Of a stretch of DNA of 64,000 nucleotides, positions 7,970-15,135 are shown piece by piece. The notes below the pieces were generated by a model. That model saw only the letters and a list, made by a program, of their open reading frames with translations. It searched no databases and was not told the DNA's origin. The position numbers were made by a program, and so were the translations under genes. The number at the start of each line of letters is the position of its first letter. Position 1 is the stretch's first letter. This DNA is from a virus, in IMG/VR virus record IMGVR_UViG_3300037333_000013, positions 100,668-164,667 of that record, one strand, 5' to 3'.

Positions 7970-8341
7970 TTATGCTGTGATTGTCTCTCTGATAAAGAAA
8001 GCAACAACAATAAACTGTTCATGAGTTAACTTATCAAGCTCTGGAATTAAGACAGCTTTAGATAACGTATCATCGATGAACTCTTTGTAAATCTCATTAT
8101 ACGATTCAATGTATCTTCTCACCTCATTTGGAACCTCTTTATGTAGTGTTAATGAGAAGTACGTAGAGAATATCGCTTCTCTTTTAAGCCAAGTATCCTC
8201 AATGCTCTCTGACCCATCACTTTCTAATCCATTTAGAATCTCATATAGGTTAAGTTCAGAACAACTAACCAACAACTCTTCGATGTAATCTGTGTATGGT
8301 GTAGACTTAACAATATTATTTACTACTTCAATTACTTTCAT
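7970..8341 (-). CDS. Unrecognised small helical protein (123 aa)
   Basis: Starts MKVIEVVNNIVKSTPYTDYI with TAGGAGAAATA upstream. All-helical, acidic, no cysteines beyond one, no membrane segment. It lies between the structured region after nrdB and the PhuZ promoter, so it may be read through from the nrd operon or from an unrecognised start. No known family. Confidence 0.75.
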   Translation of the reverse strand: MKVIEVVNNIVKSTPYTDYIEELLVSCSELNLYEILNGLESDGSESIEDTWLKREAIFSTYFSLTLHKEVPNEVRRYIESYNEIYKEFIDDTLSKAVLIPELDKLTHEQFIVVAFFIRETITA

Positions 8342-8389
8342 TATTTCTCCTAGGACGATATGTCAAGAAAAGAAAGTGAAAACAATTTA

Positions 8390-8413
8390 ACATACTGTCC
8401 GAAGACAGTATGT
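8390..8413 (-). terminator. UUCG-tetraloop hairpin after nrdB
   Basis: Ten-base perfect arms (ACATACTGTC / GACAGTATGT) closed by a TTCG loop on the minus strand, a very stable tetraloop. It is followed by TAAATTGTTTTCACTTTCTTTTC. Probable terminator of the nrd operon or a 3' stabiliser. Confidence 0.7.
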
Positions 8414-8424
8414 CATTTTTTAAC

Positions 8425-8489
8425 ACCGTGTAGAAAAAGCAGAGCAGTTAATTGTAAATCATTCGGAGAAAATGTGAACTCTACACGGT
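8425..8489 (-). other. Long-range stem at the 3' end of nrdB
   Basis: Ten-base perfect arms ACCGTGTAGA (8480-8489 on the minus strand) and TCTACACGGT (8425-8434) close a 45-base loop. The 5' arm contains the nrdB stop codon. Together with the UUCG hairpin it gives two consecutive RNA structures in a 139-base gap that holds no convincing gene. Confidence 0.6.
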
Positions 8490-9656
8490 CATATAAATGG
8501 ACTTTAGGTTCTCCCAGTCTTCATCTACTAATGGTATAGTCATTCCAATCTTATATTGCGTGGGGTCCATCTCTTGTAAGAGTTCTTGTACTCTATCTCC
8601 ACCTAGCCACTTATTCATATACGGTAAGTCTGAACACTCATCACTAGGATAAATAATATCCTCTTTGATTGCACGTAAACGTATATTTGCTAAGTGCTTA
8701 ATATAACGTGTCAATACAATGGTATTTAGTCCTAACAGTGGGCCGTTTTCAAATAGGTAACCAGCCCACTCAATCTCATCTTGAACAGCTTCTGCATAGA
8801 GTCTACGCACTTTATCTTTACATTGGTGTGCTATCTCTACAAATCCTTCACTCTCGTTTGTCTTGAGAATCTTGACGAGTTTCTGGGAGATGTTCAAGTG
8901 ATTAAGCTCATCCCTAGCAATCAACTTCAACTCTTGACCATTCCCACTGAAAATCTTATTGTCCGCCATCTTAAAAGTACATGCAAATGAGACAAAGAAC
9001 CGTATGCCCTCAATGATGTTCCATGCAATAATAGCAAGGTACACAGACTCCTTCAGTTCATCTTCTGTTATAAAGTGGTAGAGTCCCATCTTAGATAAGA
9101 TACGTTTAACTTTATATTCGTTAGAGTTGGTGGACTTCTCATACTCATCAGCTTCCCACTTAGCTAACTTGATATATAAGTCTTCATAGAGTTCTTTAAT
9201 CTTACTAGCATGTGATGTAATGACTTTATCCACAGCAATTTGGTCAAAGATATCTGATGGGTTGTTATAGACATTACGTAAGATATATGTATAAGTATCG
9301 CTATGGTTTACTTCTTGTTGTTGCAGGATTGTTAGTGCTTTCTCAATCTCTGTGTTACAGAGCACTCTACCAATAGTAGATAGCAAACTCCTACCTTGAA
9401 TGGTATCCATAATAGATTGTCTTTTAATGTTTAAATCAAAGACCCTACGAATAGCAGAGTCCGCATTATCGTAGTCTGATTTATCGTTAATAAGTTTTAC
9501 CTCTTGCTTCTTCCAGAAGTCCTCTAACATACTCTCGCTTATGTCTTCAAATCTAGAATACTTTACAGTATCATATCTCTGTATACCTTTACCACTACCG
9601 AAGAAAATCTTCTCTTCGTGTGGGTTTGTTTTGTTTAATTCGTCATAGATATTCAT
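8481..9656 (-). CDS. nrdB: Ribonucleotide reductase small (radical) subunit, class I
   Basis: The 391-aa protein carries the di-iron/tyrosyl-radical site: D84, E115, H118 and Y122 in EVNHSDTY, at the same numbering as E. coli NrdB. E216 (WNIIEGIRF), E250 and H253 (ARDELNHLNIS) follow. It supplies the radical for reducing ribonucleotides to deoxyribonucleotides together with NrdA, which is encoded 31 bases upstream in the same operon. All metal ligands and the radical tyrosine are present, so it should be active. The C-terminus (LKSIYMTV) would bind NrdA. It is followed by two strong RNA hairpins that probably end or stabilise the transcript. Confidence 0.95.
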   Translation of the reverse strand: MNIYDELNKTNPHEEKIFFGSGKGIQRYDTVKYSRFEDISESMLEDFWKKQEVKLINDKSDYDNADSAIRRVFDLNIKRQSIMDTIQGRSLLSTIGRVLCNTEIEKALTILQQQEVNHSDTYTYILRNVYNNPSDIFDQIAVDKVITSHASKIKELYEDLYIKLAKWEADEYEKSTNSNEYKVKRILSKMGLYHFITEDELKESVYLAIIAWNIIEGIRFFVSFACTFKMADNKIFSGNGQELKLIARDELNHLNISQKLVKILKTNESEGFVEIAHQCKDKVRRLYAEAVQDEIEWAGYLFENGPLLGLNTIVLTRYIKHLANIRLRAIKEDIIYPSDECSDLPYMNKWLGGDRVQELLQEMDPTQYKIGMTIPLVDEDWENLKSIYMTV

Positions 9657-9687
9657 CTTTTATACTACCTTCAGTTTGTTATTTATC

Positions 9688-11898
9688 TTATACACCACAT
9701 CCACCACCAGCACAACCACTATCTATAACCACATCACCATTGTTAAATGTAGAGTAATAGAGTGAGTTCAGCCCTAGTGCATCTGCTTCATAAAGTACTT
9801 CAATCATTTTAAAGAGCTTAAACTTATCAACATCCTCACCCTCTTTCTCGATGTCTGTCTCAAACCAATCAACGTCAACTGATATCCCTTGGTCTATAAA
9901 CTCATTAATCACACCAATGGTTTTCAAGTACCTCTTGTTATCTATCTCTGTTCCGAATACATAGTACTCACTATACTTTTCAAACTCAGGAACAACAACA
10001 GGAATTGCACCATACTTTGTTGCTTTTAAGTAGAATGGGGATAGTGGTACTTTCACACCGTTCGTAGCACCGCTGATATCTCCAGATGTACCAGCTGGTG
10101 GAATAGCACTCAACGACAAGTTATATAATCCATACTGAATAATATCAGTGTTTAGTTTATCGATATCGTCTTCTGATACGTATTCCCAATTAAGTGTCTT
10201 GAGATACCCATCAGAGTATCTAGATTTCTCTCTAAACCATTTAGCTTCACCGTTCTCTTTTGCTAGTTTACAAGAAGCAACCAACAACCAATACTGAAAG
10301 TGTTCAATATACTCTTTTATTTTTGCATCTGCTTCATCTGTACCGAACTTCGTTTTAGACTTAGCTGTAAAGTGTGACAAGTCCGATACGCCCATACCTA
10401 AGTACCTACCATTCATCATTGTTCTTCGAATCATCTCATGTGGATACTCTTGCATATCTATGACTCTATTTCCCATCTTCACAAGTAGTTCACACACTCG
10501 TTTTAATCTATCTAAAGAACAGAATCCCATATTAACATTACCCAATATACAAAGTGGTAACTCTGCATTTGTATCATTAATAGATTGGATAGGGGTTGTC
10601 GGTAAGAATATCTCTACACATAGATTTGTGGTTCTGATAGCGACTTTAAATGGTCCATCGTTTGCGTTGCTAATAAAGATAGGGTGTATTCTACCTGTTT
10701 CGAAGAACTCAACAGCATATCTCTCTAATAGTTCCCTTGCAGAGATTTGTTTCTTTTTGATACTCTCATTACTCTCGTAGTTCTTATACGTCTCTTCCCA
10801 TAGTTCTGTGTCATAAAGGTTATCTAAAAGTAACCTAGTCTCATGTGAGCTAAAGAGTGTCCACATCTCATCGTTTAATGCTCTCTTTAATAATAGTTTA
10901 GGAATCAAAACAGAATATGTTAAACCTTTGACAGAGTTCTCCTCTGTTGACTTATTACTCTTTAGAGTAAGAAGCTTCTCAATATCCCAGTCCCATATTG
11001 CATTAATGTTATTTGCGGAGTTGTTTCTAGCACCCTGAGAGAATGGGTTAATCGATACTTCAAACCACCTCAATATAGGTATCTTTCCAGTATGTTTGAT
11101 AGTTCCATTTGAAATAGGCATACCATCACCTCTAATGTTCGCACTTGATAGACCAATACCAGAACGTAATGCACCCATATCTGTTAAGATTGTGACAGTT
11201 GCACTTATACCTTTTTTCGTATCCCCTGTTTCAATAACACAACACGAGGCATACCCATCTTTATTTGTTCTAAATCCTGACATAATTGGTGATGGTAAAC
11301 TGATTTCAAATCTATTAAAACTGTGATACATATCTATGATATCATCTTTATTTTTCGTATCTGAAAATGCCATCATTGCGATAAGCATATATGCCTCTTG
11401 TGGTGTCTCGATAAACCTACCAGAATCTTTATCTCCAACGAGATACTTATCTATGAATGTTCTTACGCCTATATACTTAATGTTTCTATTATAAGTATAA
11501 TCAATCTCATTTCCAAAAGCGTTTATCTCTTCTTCCGTATAAAGCTCTAGTATCTTGTTTGTATAGAACCCATCTTTAATGTTTCTCTTTACAATATCTA
11601 ATAGTGGCAATGGTGTTTTACCACCATAGACAGACTTATAAACACCTATCATTAATGCTCTCGACGAAGCATATTGGAAGTCAGGATATCTCAATGATAT
11701 TTTGTCTTTTAATAACGTCGATAGGGTATCTTGAATATCTCTTGTATGTATCCCACTATCCAAATGGAAAGACATCTCTTTCTTCACTTCATCGACTGGT
11801 ACTTTGAGTCCATGGCAAAGGTAATCAATCATTCTGTCAATTTTCCCTCTATCGAGGAGTTGCTTCTCCCCATTTTGTTTAATTACATATTGTTGCAT
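9688..11898 (-). CDS. nrdA: Ribonucleotide reductase large (catalytic) subunit, class I
   Basis: 736 aa, close to the usual length. An N-terminal ATP-cone (VIKQNGEKQLLDRGKIDRM) suggests allosteric activity control. Active-site features seen: the first redox cysteine in YASCCVIETGDTKKG, the radical cysteine in TNLCVEIFLPT, the PPAGTSGDISGATNGV phosphate-binding segment, the tyrosine pair in LNSLYYSTFN, and the C-terminal shuttle cysteines in GCAGGGCGV. It makes dNDPs (or dNTPs) from ribonucleotides for phage DNA synthesis, in a complex with NrdB encoded just downstream. ATG at 11898 follows AAAAAGGACTATA. The divergent methyltransferase gene starts 91 bases upstream. Confidence 0.95.
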   Translation of the reverse strand: MQQYVIKQNGEKQLLDRGKIDRMIDYLCHGLKVPVDEVKKEMSFHLDSGIHTRDIQDTLSTLLKDKISLRYPDFQYASSRALMIGVYKSVYGGKTPLPLLDIVKRNIKDGFYTNKILELYTEEEINAFGNEIDYTYNRNIKYIGVRTFIDKYLVGDKDSGRFIETPQEAYMLIAMMAFSDTKNKDDIIDMYHSFNRFEISLPSPIMSGFRTNKDGYASCCVIETGDTKKGISATVTILTDMGALRSGIGLSSANIRGDGMPISNGTIKHTGKIPILRWFEVSINPFSQGARNNSANNINAIWDWDIEKLLTLKSNKSTEENSVKGLTYSVLIPKLLLKRALNDEMWTLFSSHETRLLLDNLYDTELWEETYKNYESNESIKKKQISARELLERYAVEFFETGRIHPIFISNANDGPFKVAIRTTNLCVEIFLPTTPIQSINDTNAELPLCILGNVNMGFCSLDRLKRVCELLVKMGNRVIDMQEYPHEMIRRTMMNGRYLGMGVSDLSHFTAKSKTKFGTDEADAKIKEYIEHFQYWLLVASCKLAKENGEAKWFREKSRYSDGYLKTLNWEYVSEDDIDKLNTDIIQYGLYNLSLSAIPPAGTSGDISGATNGVKVPLSPFYLKATKYGAIPVVVPEFEKYSEYYVFGTEIDNKRYLKTIGVINEFIDQGISVDVDWFETDIEKEGEDVDKFKLFKMIEVLYEADALGLNSLYYSTFNNGDVVIDSGCAGGGCGV

Positions 11899-11989
11899 TA
11901 TAGTCCTTTTTAGTCTGATTTAGTCAGCTAAAATCTTTCTTAAATTATTAATGTATGCCTTAAGTGATAATAAATAATAGGATAATAAA

Positions 11990-13012
11990 ATGTTTCATGT
12001 GATTTCAATATTTAGTGGTGCCGGCGGGATGGATTTAGGGTTTTGTGGTGGTTTTCGATACTTAGATAACTATTATAGAAAGTTGAAGTTTAAGACAACA
12101 TTGATGGTTGAGAGAGACAAGGAAGCCTGTGATACATTAAAGAACAATAAATGGTTTAAAGATGCAGATATAAAGAATGCAGATATTACAACAATGGATA
12201 AGAAACAATATAGTTGCGATGTATTGATAGGTGGATTTCCGTGTGTAACGTTTAGTGTGGTTGGTAATAGGAATGGTGTAAATGATGATATTAATGGTAA
12301 GTTATATCTATCGTTTGTTGACTACATTACTTTTTACAAACCAAAAGTGTTTGTGGCTGAGAACGTAAAAGGAATACTAAGTTCTAATAAGGGGAGAGAC
12401 AAGGAGATTATACTAAAGTCATTTGAAGATTTAGGGTATGTTGTATCAGTATATCTAGTCAACTTTGCAGATTACGGTGTCCAACAACTGAGAGAAAGAG
12501 TTTTGTTTATTGGGGTGTGTAATAACATTAAAGAGAAGTTTATTCCACCAACAAAGATAACAACAAAACATACCACATCAAGAGAAGCATTATCATCCAT
12601 AAGTGATAATATTGCAAATAATGAAATTGGTATTGTATCTGATAATGTGAAGAAGAAGTTAGAACATATTCCTGAGGGTGGTAACTTTAAAGATTTGCCT
12701 GTTCACTTATCTGTTAAAGGAATGATGTCTAACATATATAGAAAGTTAGACAGGAATAAACCAAGCACAACCGTCATTGCATCTGGTGGTGGTGGGACAT
12801 ATGGGTATCATTACGAAGAACATAGACCACTCACAAACAGAGAACGTGCAAGGTTGCAATCGTTTCCAGATGATTTTGTATTCTATGGTACTGGAAAATC
12901 TGTACGAAGGCAAATCGGAAATGCAGTCCCGCCAGTTGGTATATTCTGGTTTGCACAAGCGATTGAAGCACTGTTATGCAAGATTGATATGAATACGAAA
13001 AAAATAAAGTAG
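11990..13012 (+). CDS. DNA (cytosine-5) methyltransferase
   Basis: 340 aa with the C5-MTase motifs in order: motif I FSGAGGMDLGF (residues 8-18), the catalytic Pro-Cys in GGFPCVTFS (Cys85), motif VI AENVKG (123-128), motif VIII around QQLRERVLFIG, and motifs IX-X at the C-terminus (SFPDDF, RQIGNAVPP). It transfers a methyl group from S-adenosylmethionine to C5 of cytosine. The target site cannot be read from sequence, and the variable region is short, implying a single target-recognition domain. No restriction enzyme is next to it, so it is an orphan, probably protecting phage DNA or modifying promoters. It is the only plus-strand gene among minus-strand genes between 1 and 23 kb and converges on the hairpin-tiled gene, which suggests an acquired accessory pair. 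Confidence 0.93.
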   Translation: MFHVISIFSGAGGMDLGFCGGFRYLDNYYRKLKFKTTLMVERDKEACDTLKNNKWFKDADIKNADITTMDKKQYSCDVLIGGFPCVTFSVVGNRNGVNDDINGKLYLSFVDYITFYKPKVFVAENVKGILSSNKGRDKEIILKSFEDLGYVVSVYLVNFADYGVQQLRERVLFIGVCNNIKEKFIPPTKITTKHTTSREALSSISDNIANNEIGIVSDNVKKKLEHIPEGGNFKDLPVHLSVKGMMSNIYRKLDRNKPSTTVIASGGGGTYGYHYEEHRPLTNRERARLQSFPDDFVFYGTGKSVRRQIGNAVPPVGIFWFAQAIEALLCKIDMNTKKIK

Positions 13013-13014
13013 TG

Positions 13015-13036
13015 CCTAAGGATTTACATCCCTAGG
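13015..13036. terminator. Bidirectional terminator between methyltransferase and hairpin-tiled gene
   Basis: CCTAAGGAT TTAC ATCCCTAGG: nine-base arms with one mismatch, lying between convergent genes and containing the stop codon of the minus-strand gene. Confidence 0.6.
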
Positions 13037-14793
13037 TCTTTCTTCGTTCTTTGTAGTGCCTCCATCACTACCATCTTAAACCGTCCATCTTCATCCGTTA
13101 GATGGTCTATAATCTTCTCTAACCCTATAATTCCATCTGTCGGCAATCCTCGTAATCTTAACCACTCTAGTGTGCCTGGAAGGCAGTTACCAGCACTCTT
13201 GCTTGTTTCCATCGTTACCAATGGACATGCTAAGTCAGAGACTCTCTCGAACTCTCTTTTTAGCATTGATACAGGTTTAGTATCTAACCATTTCAGGTGA
13301 GCTTCATTAGCATCACTAATAGCATAGGCAATGCGGTTAGAAGTTGAGTGGTATGTGAAGCCGTCATCGAACTCGATGACGAATCCATCATATATGTACG
13401 GTGTATTAACCCACTGGGCTTTGTGTATTTTTAGACCACCACGTACAAATGTACGTAATATCGCCGTTTCAACACCGTCAACTATAGTCTTCTCAGACTT
13501 TAACCATCCCAGTATTAATGAAGTTTCCTCAAAAATCCCTCTCTTTGATGGGTGCCTCCAGTCAGAGTCCTCTCTTAACCACCCTGGAACAAGGCATTTG
13601 TCATCATGTCTCATTCTTCTAGTCCAATAGACAGCATCATTGTAGTTACCACAAAAGTCTACAACTTTACCTTTACTGGCTTTTTGGATTGCCAGCTTAT
13701 CTATTGACGCTTTGTGGTGGTCAAAGGTTCCACGCCAATATCCCTCGCACCAAGATTGGCGATTGAGCAGGTCACCAAGCTTTAGGTTAAGCTCTTTAAG
13801 CTTAGGCATAAACTCTACCAGAGCTTGTCTTGCTCTTTGGTAGCTTGATGTCACTACGCCAGCTCTGTTAGCTAGCATAATGATTACAGCCTTTCTAGGG
13901 ACTAGACTGTAGCCCATAGCATCAAGAGCAAGCTCATATGACACATTACGCCCTGTGATGCGTTTGAATGCATCAACCACTTTCCAGAGCATATTGTCTA
14001 TCGCTTGTGGTGAAGCGAAGAACCCACGCTCCTTGAATAGAGTGTATTCAAAGAGAGGCTTTCCAGTATGTGGGCTGTTAGCACCACACCCTGAGTATGC
14101 CCTTCTCTGGATTTCAAACAGGGGGCTATACCCATCAGCCATTGAAATGGCTTTGTGGAACCCAACAAACTCTCTGAGCTTTATGACTTTCATCCCTCGT
14201 TCAGAGTGTCTGCATTCAGTTCCATACTCGAACCCAACACTACGGACGAACTCCGTTACCGTGTTGTGTTCGAAGTATGGGTATATATTCCCAATATCAC
14301 CACCAGCTATTGACCAGAGCTTTCTTAACCCATAGCTGGTATCACACTTGACAAGGTTGTCAAGTGTGATAGTTGGACGTTCGTCCAATGGGGATACCCA
14401 TACGTCTCCCCACACTGGAGCTGGGTCGCTCCAGTTTTTTACTTCTTCCGAGTGCCTGCTCGGAAGAAATTCAGCTACGAATGCTCTCGCGTTCGTAGCT
14501 GAGGCAGTCTTAACTGCTTTTCTCTTTGCGTCATAAGACGCAAAGAGAGTCTTGTTCTTTTTGGCACGTTTCCGTGCCAAATTGGCACGTCTTCGCAGAC
14601 GTGCCTCCTTTAGTGCTGACTTAAAGTCAGCACTAATTACCTCCTCTACTAGAGGAGCAGAAGCTCCTCTAGTAGAAAGTTTAGGAGAGCCTGTAGACTC
14701 TCCTAGGAATGTAGAATAAATATCTTTATTTGTAACTTGTCTCATCCGAGACCTTTCACTATTTGACCTATACGAATACCGTGTAGCTTTCAC
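13024..14793 (-). CDS. Unrecognised 589-aa protein encoded by a hairpin-tiled gene
   Basis: No family recognised. The longest frame starts at GTG 14793 (MKATRYSYRSNSERSR) without a clear ribosome-binding site. An ATG at 14745 (MRQVTNKDIYSTF, 573 aa) has GAAAGGT upstream and sits in the loop edge of a small hairpin, and is at least as likely. About 100 N-terminal residues are basic and low-complexity (ARLRRRANLARKRAKKNK) and are encoded by back-to-back inverted repeats. The rest looks globular, with many Trp, Cys and His residues, CRHSERG in the first half, and SAGNCLPGTLEWLRLRGL near residues 533-550. Base composition is visibly richer in G+C, and codon use is unlike the AT-rich neighbours, which suggests transfer. 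It could be a mobile-element or nucleic-acid-binding protein; the RNA structure may be as important as the protein. It has its own promoter-like element and a roughly 290-base leader. Confidence 0.8.
   Translation of the reverse strand: MKATRYSYRSNSERSRMRQVTNKDIYSTFLGESTGSPKLSTRGASAPLVEEVISADFKSALKEARLRRRANLARKRAKKNKTLFASYDAKRKAVKTASATNARAFVAEFLPSRHSEEVKNWSDPAPVWGDVWVSPLDERPTITLDNLVKCDTSYGLRKLWSIAGGDIGNIYPYFEHNTVTEFVRSVGFEYGTECRHSERGMKVIKLREFVGFHKAISMADGYSPLFEIQRRAYSGCGANSPHTGKPLFEYTLFKERGFFASPQAIDNMLWKVVDAFKRITGRNVSYELALDAMGYSLVPRKAVIIMLANRAGVVTSSYQRARQALVEFMPKLKELNLKLGDLLNRQSWCEGYWRGTFDHHKASIDKLAIQKASKGKVVDFCGNYNDAVYWTRRMRHDDKCLVPGWLREDSDWRHPSKRGIFEETSLILGWLKSEKTIVDGVETAILRTFVRGGLKIHKAQWVNTPYIYDGFVIEFDDGFTYHSTSNRIAYAISDANEAHLKWLDTKPVSMLKREFERVSDLACPLVTMETSKSAGNCLPGTLEWLRLRGLPTDGIIGLEKIIDHLTDEDGRFKMVVMEALQRTKKDLGM
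13173..14152. repeat. Further inverted repeats through the rest of the hairpin-tiled gene
   Basis: Perfect short hairpins continue at lower density to the 3' end: 13173-13185 (TGCCT), 13208-13225 (TCCAT), 13268-13284 (GATAC), 13306-13320 (ATTAG), 13362-13381 (CGTCATCG, loop AACT), 13441-13456 (ACGTAC), 13486-13499 (AGTCT), 13640-13664 (TTGTAG), 13676-13695 (CTGGC), 13734-13760 (GCCAAT), 13788-13804 (TAAGCT), 13956-13975 (TGATGC), 14001-14018 (TCGCTT), 14137-14152 (AGCCAT). Short 5-bp cases could arise by chance singly; the number and regular spacing could not easily. Confidence 0.75.
14222..14752. repeat. Dense array of about 17 distinct perfect inverted repeats inside the 5' half of the gene
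   Basis: Back-to-back hairpins, each with its own sequence. Arms (left/right) include: 14302-14310/14332-14340; 14340-14352/14359-14371 (13 bp); 14373-14379/14382-14388; 14389-14394/14407-14412; 14414-14421/14428-14435; 14443-14452/14459-14468 (10 bp); 14471-14481/14492-14502 (11 bp); 14504-14508/14513-14517; 14521-14532/14537-14548 (12 bp); 14560-14568/14573-14581; 14584-14592/14597-14605; 14610-14621/14625-14636 (12 bp); 14645-14658/14663-14676 (14 bp, competing with 14641-14648/14650-14657); 14682-14689/14698-14705; 14715-14720/14725-14730; 14739-14743/14748-14752. Loops are mostly 2-10 bases. All arms listed match perfectly, and the reading frame stays open throughout. A nested multi-helix element occupies 14222-14280. 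Confidence 0.9.
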
Positions 14794-15092
14794 ATCACGT
14801 ATCTATTAATCCATCAGTGCTTTGTATAGTGTTCTCTGTAACTCCTGCCAATGGCTCGGTAGTTACTTTCTACATCGATAGATGCTTACTAACTATAACA
14901 AAGTTTACTAATAGTAGACTTCGGTCTGGCGTTACCCTGTTTACGTGTTCATAAACGTTCATCTTCAATCACCATAGAGCAGGTGTGCCTTGGGTCATCA
15001 TATCCTGAGTTATGGGATACTCTCCAGAGAAGATATAGAGTTTATACAATAGCAGTCGCTATCCATCACACTCTTGCATTAATAATATATAA
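14794..15092 (-). ncRNA. Structured leader of the hairpin-tiled gene
   Basis: About 290 bases between the promoter-like element and the GTG start, with no gene on either strand that I can support. Hairpins include 15049-15053/15058-15062 (ATAGC), a GTTTA/TAAAC pair, AGAC-CGAA-GTCT, CATC-TATC-GATG, and 14838-14843/14861-14866 (GTAACT) enclosing an inner CC..GCC-ATT-GGC.GG helix. The hairpin style of the coding region therefore begins at the transcript start. No known riboswitch or intron core was recognised. Confidence 0.55.
15079..15091 (-). promoter_or_regulatory. TATATATTATTAA early-promoter-like element of the hairpin-tiled gene
   Basis: Minus strand TATATATTATTAA right after the U-rich tail of the helicase terminator. 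The same core heads the other minus-strand units, so this gene is tied into the phage's own early transcription. Confidence 0.6.
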
Positions 15093-15106
15093 AAAAAAAT
15101 AATCGT

Positions 15107-15135
15107 ATACACAACCCAACGAGTGGGCTATGTAT
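15107..15135 (-). terminator. Terminator after the SF2 helicase gene
   Basis: Minus-strand stem ACATAGCCCA with TGGGTTGTGT (G-U pairs allowed), loop CTCGT, then a T-rich tail ending in nine T residues. Overlaps the helicase stop codon. Confidence 0.75.

Noticed and set aside
8360-8539. 59-codon Cys-containing frame on the plus strand after nrdB
   Set aside because: Runs through the terminator hairpins and into nrdB on the opposite strand; product is not protein-like despite an AGGA upstream.
14302-14752. CRISPR array or integron attC array
   Set aside because: No repeated unit is shared between the hairpins, spacing varies, and no cas or integrase gene is present.
14794-15092. Group I/II intron or known riboswitch in the leader
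   Set aside because: I could not find a conserved intron core (P7-like or domain V-like) or a recognisable aptamer; kept only as a structured leader.
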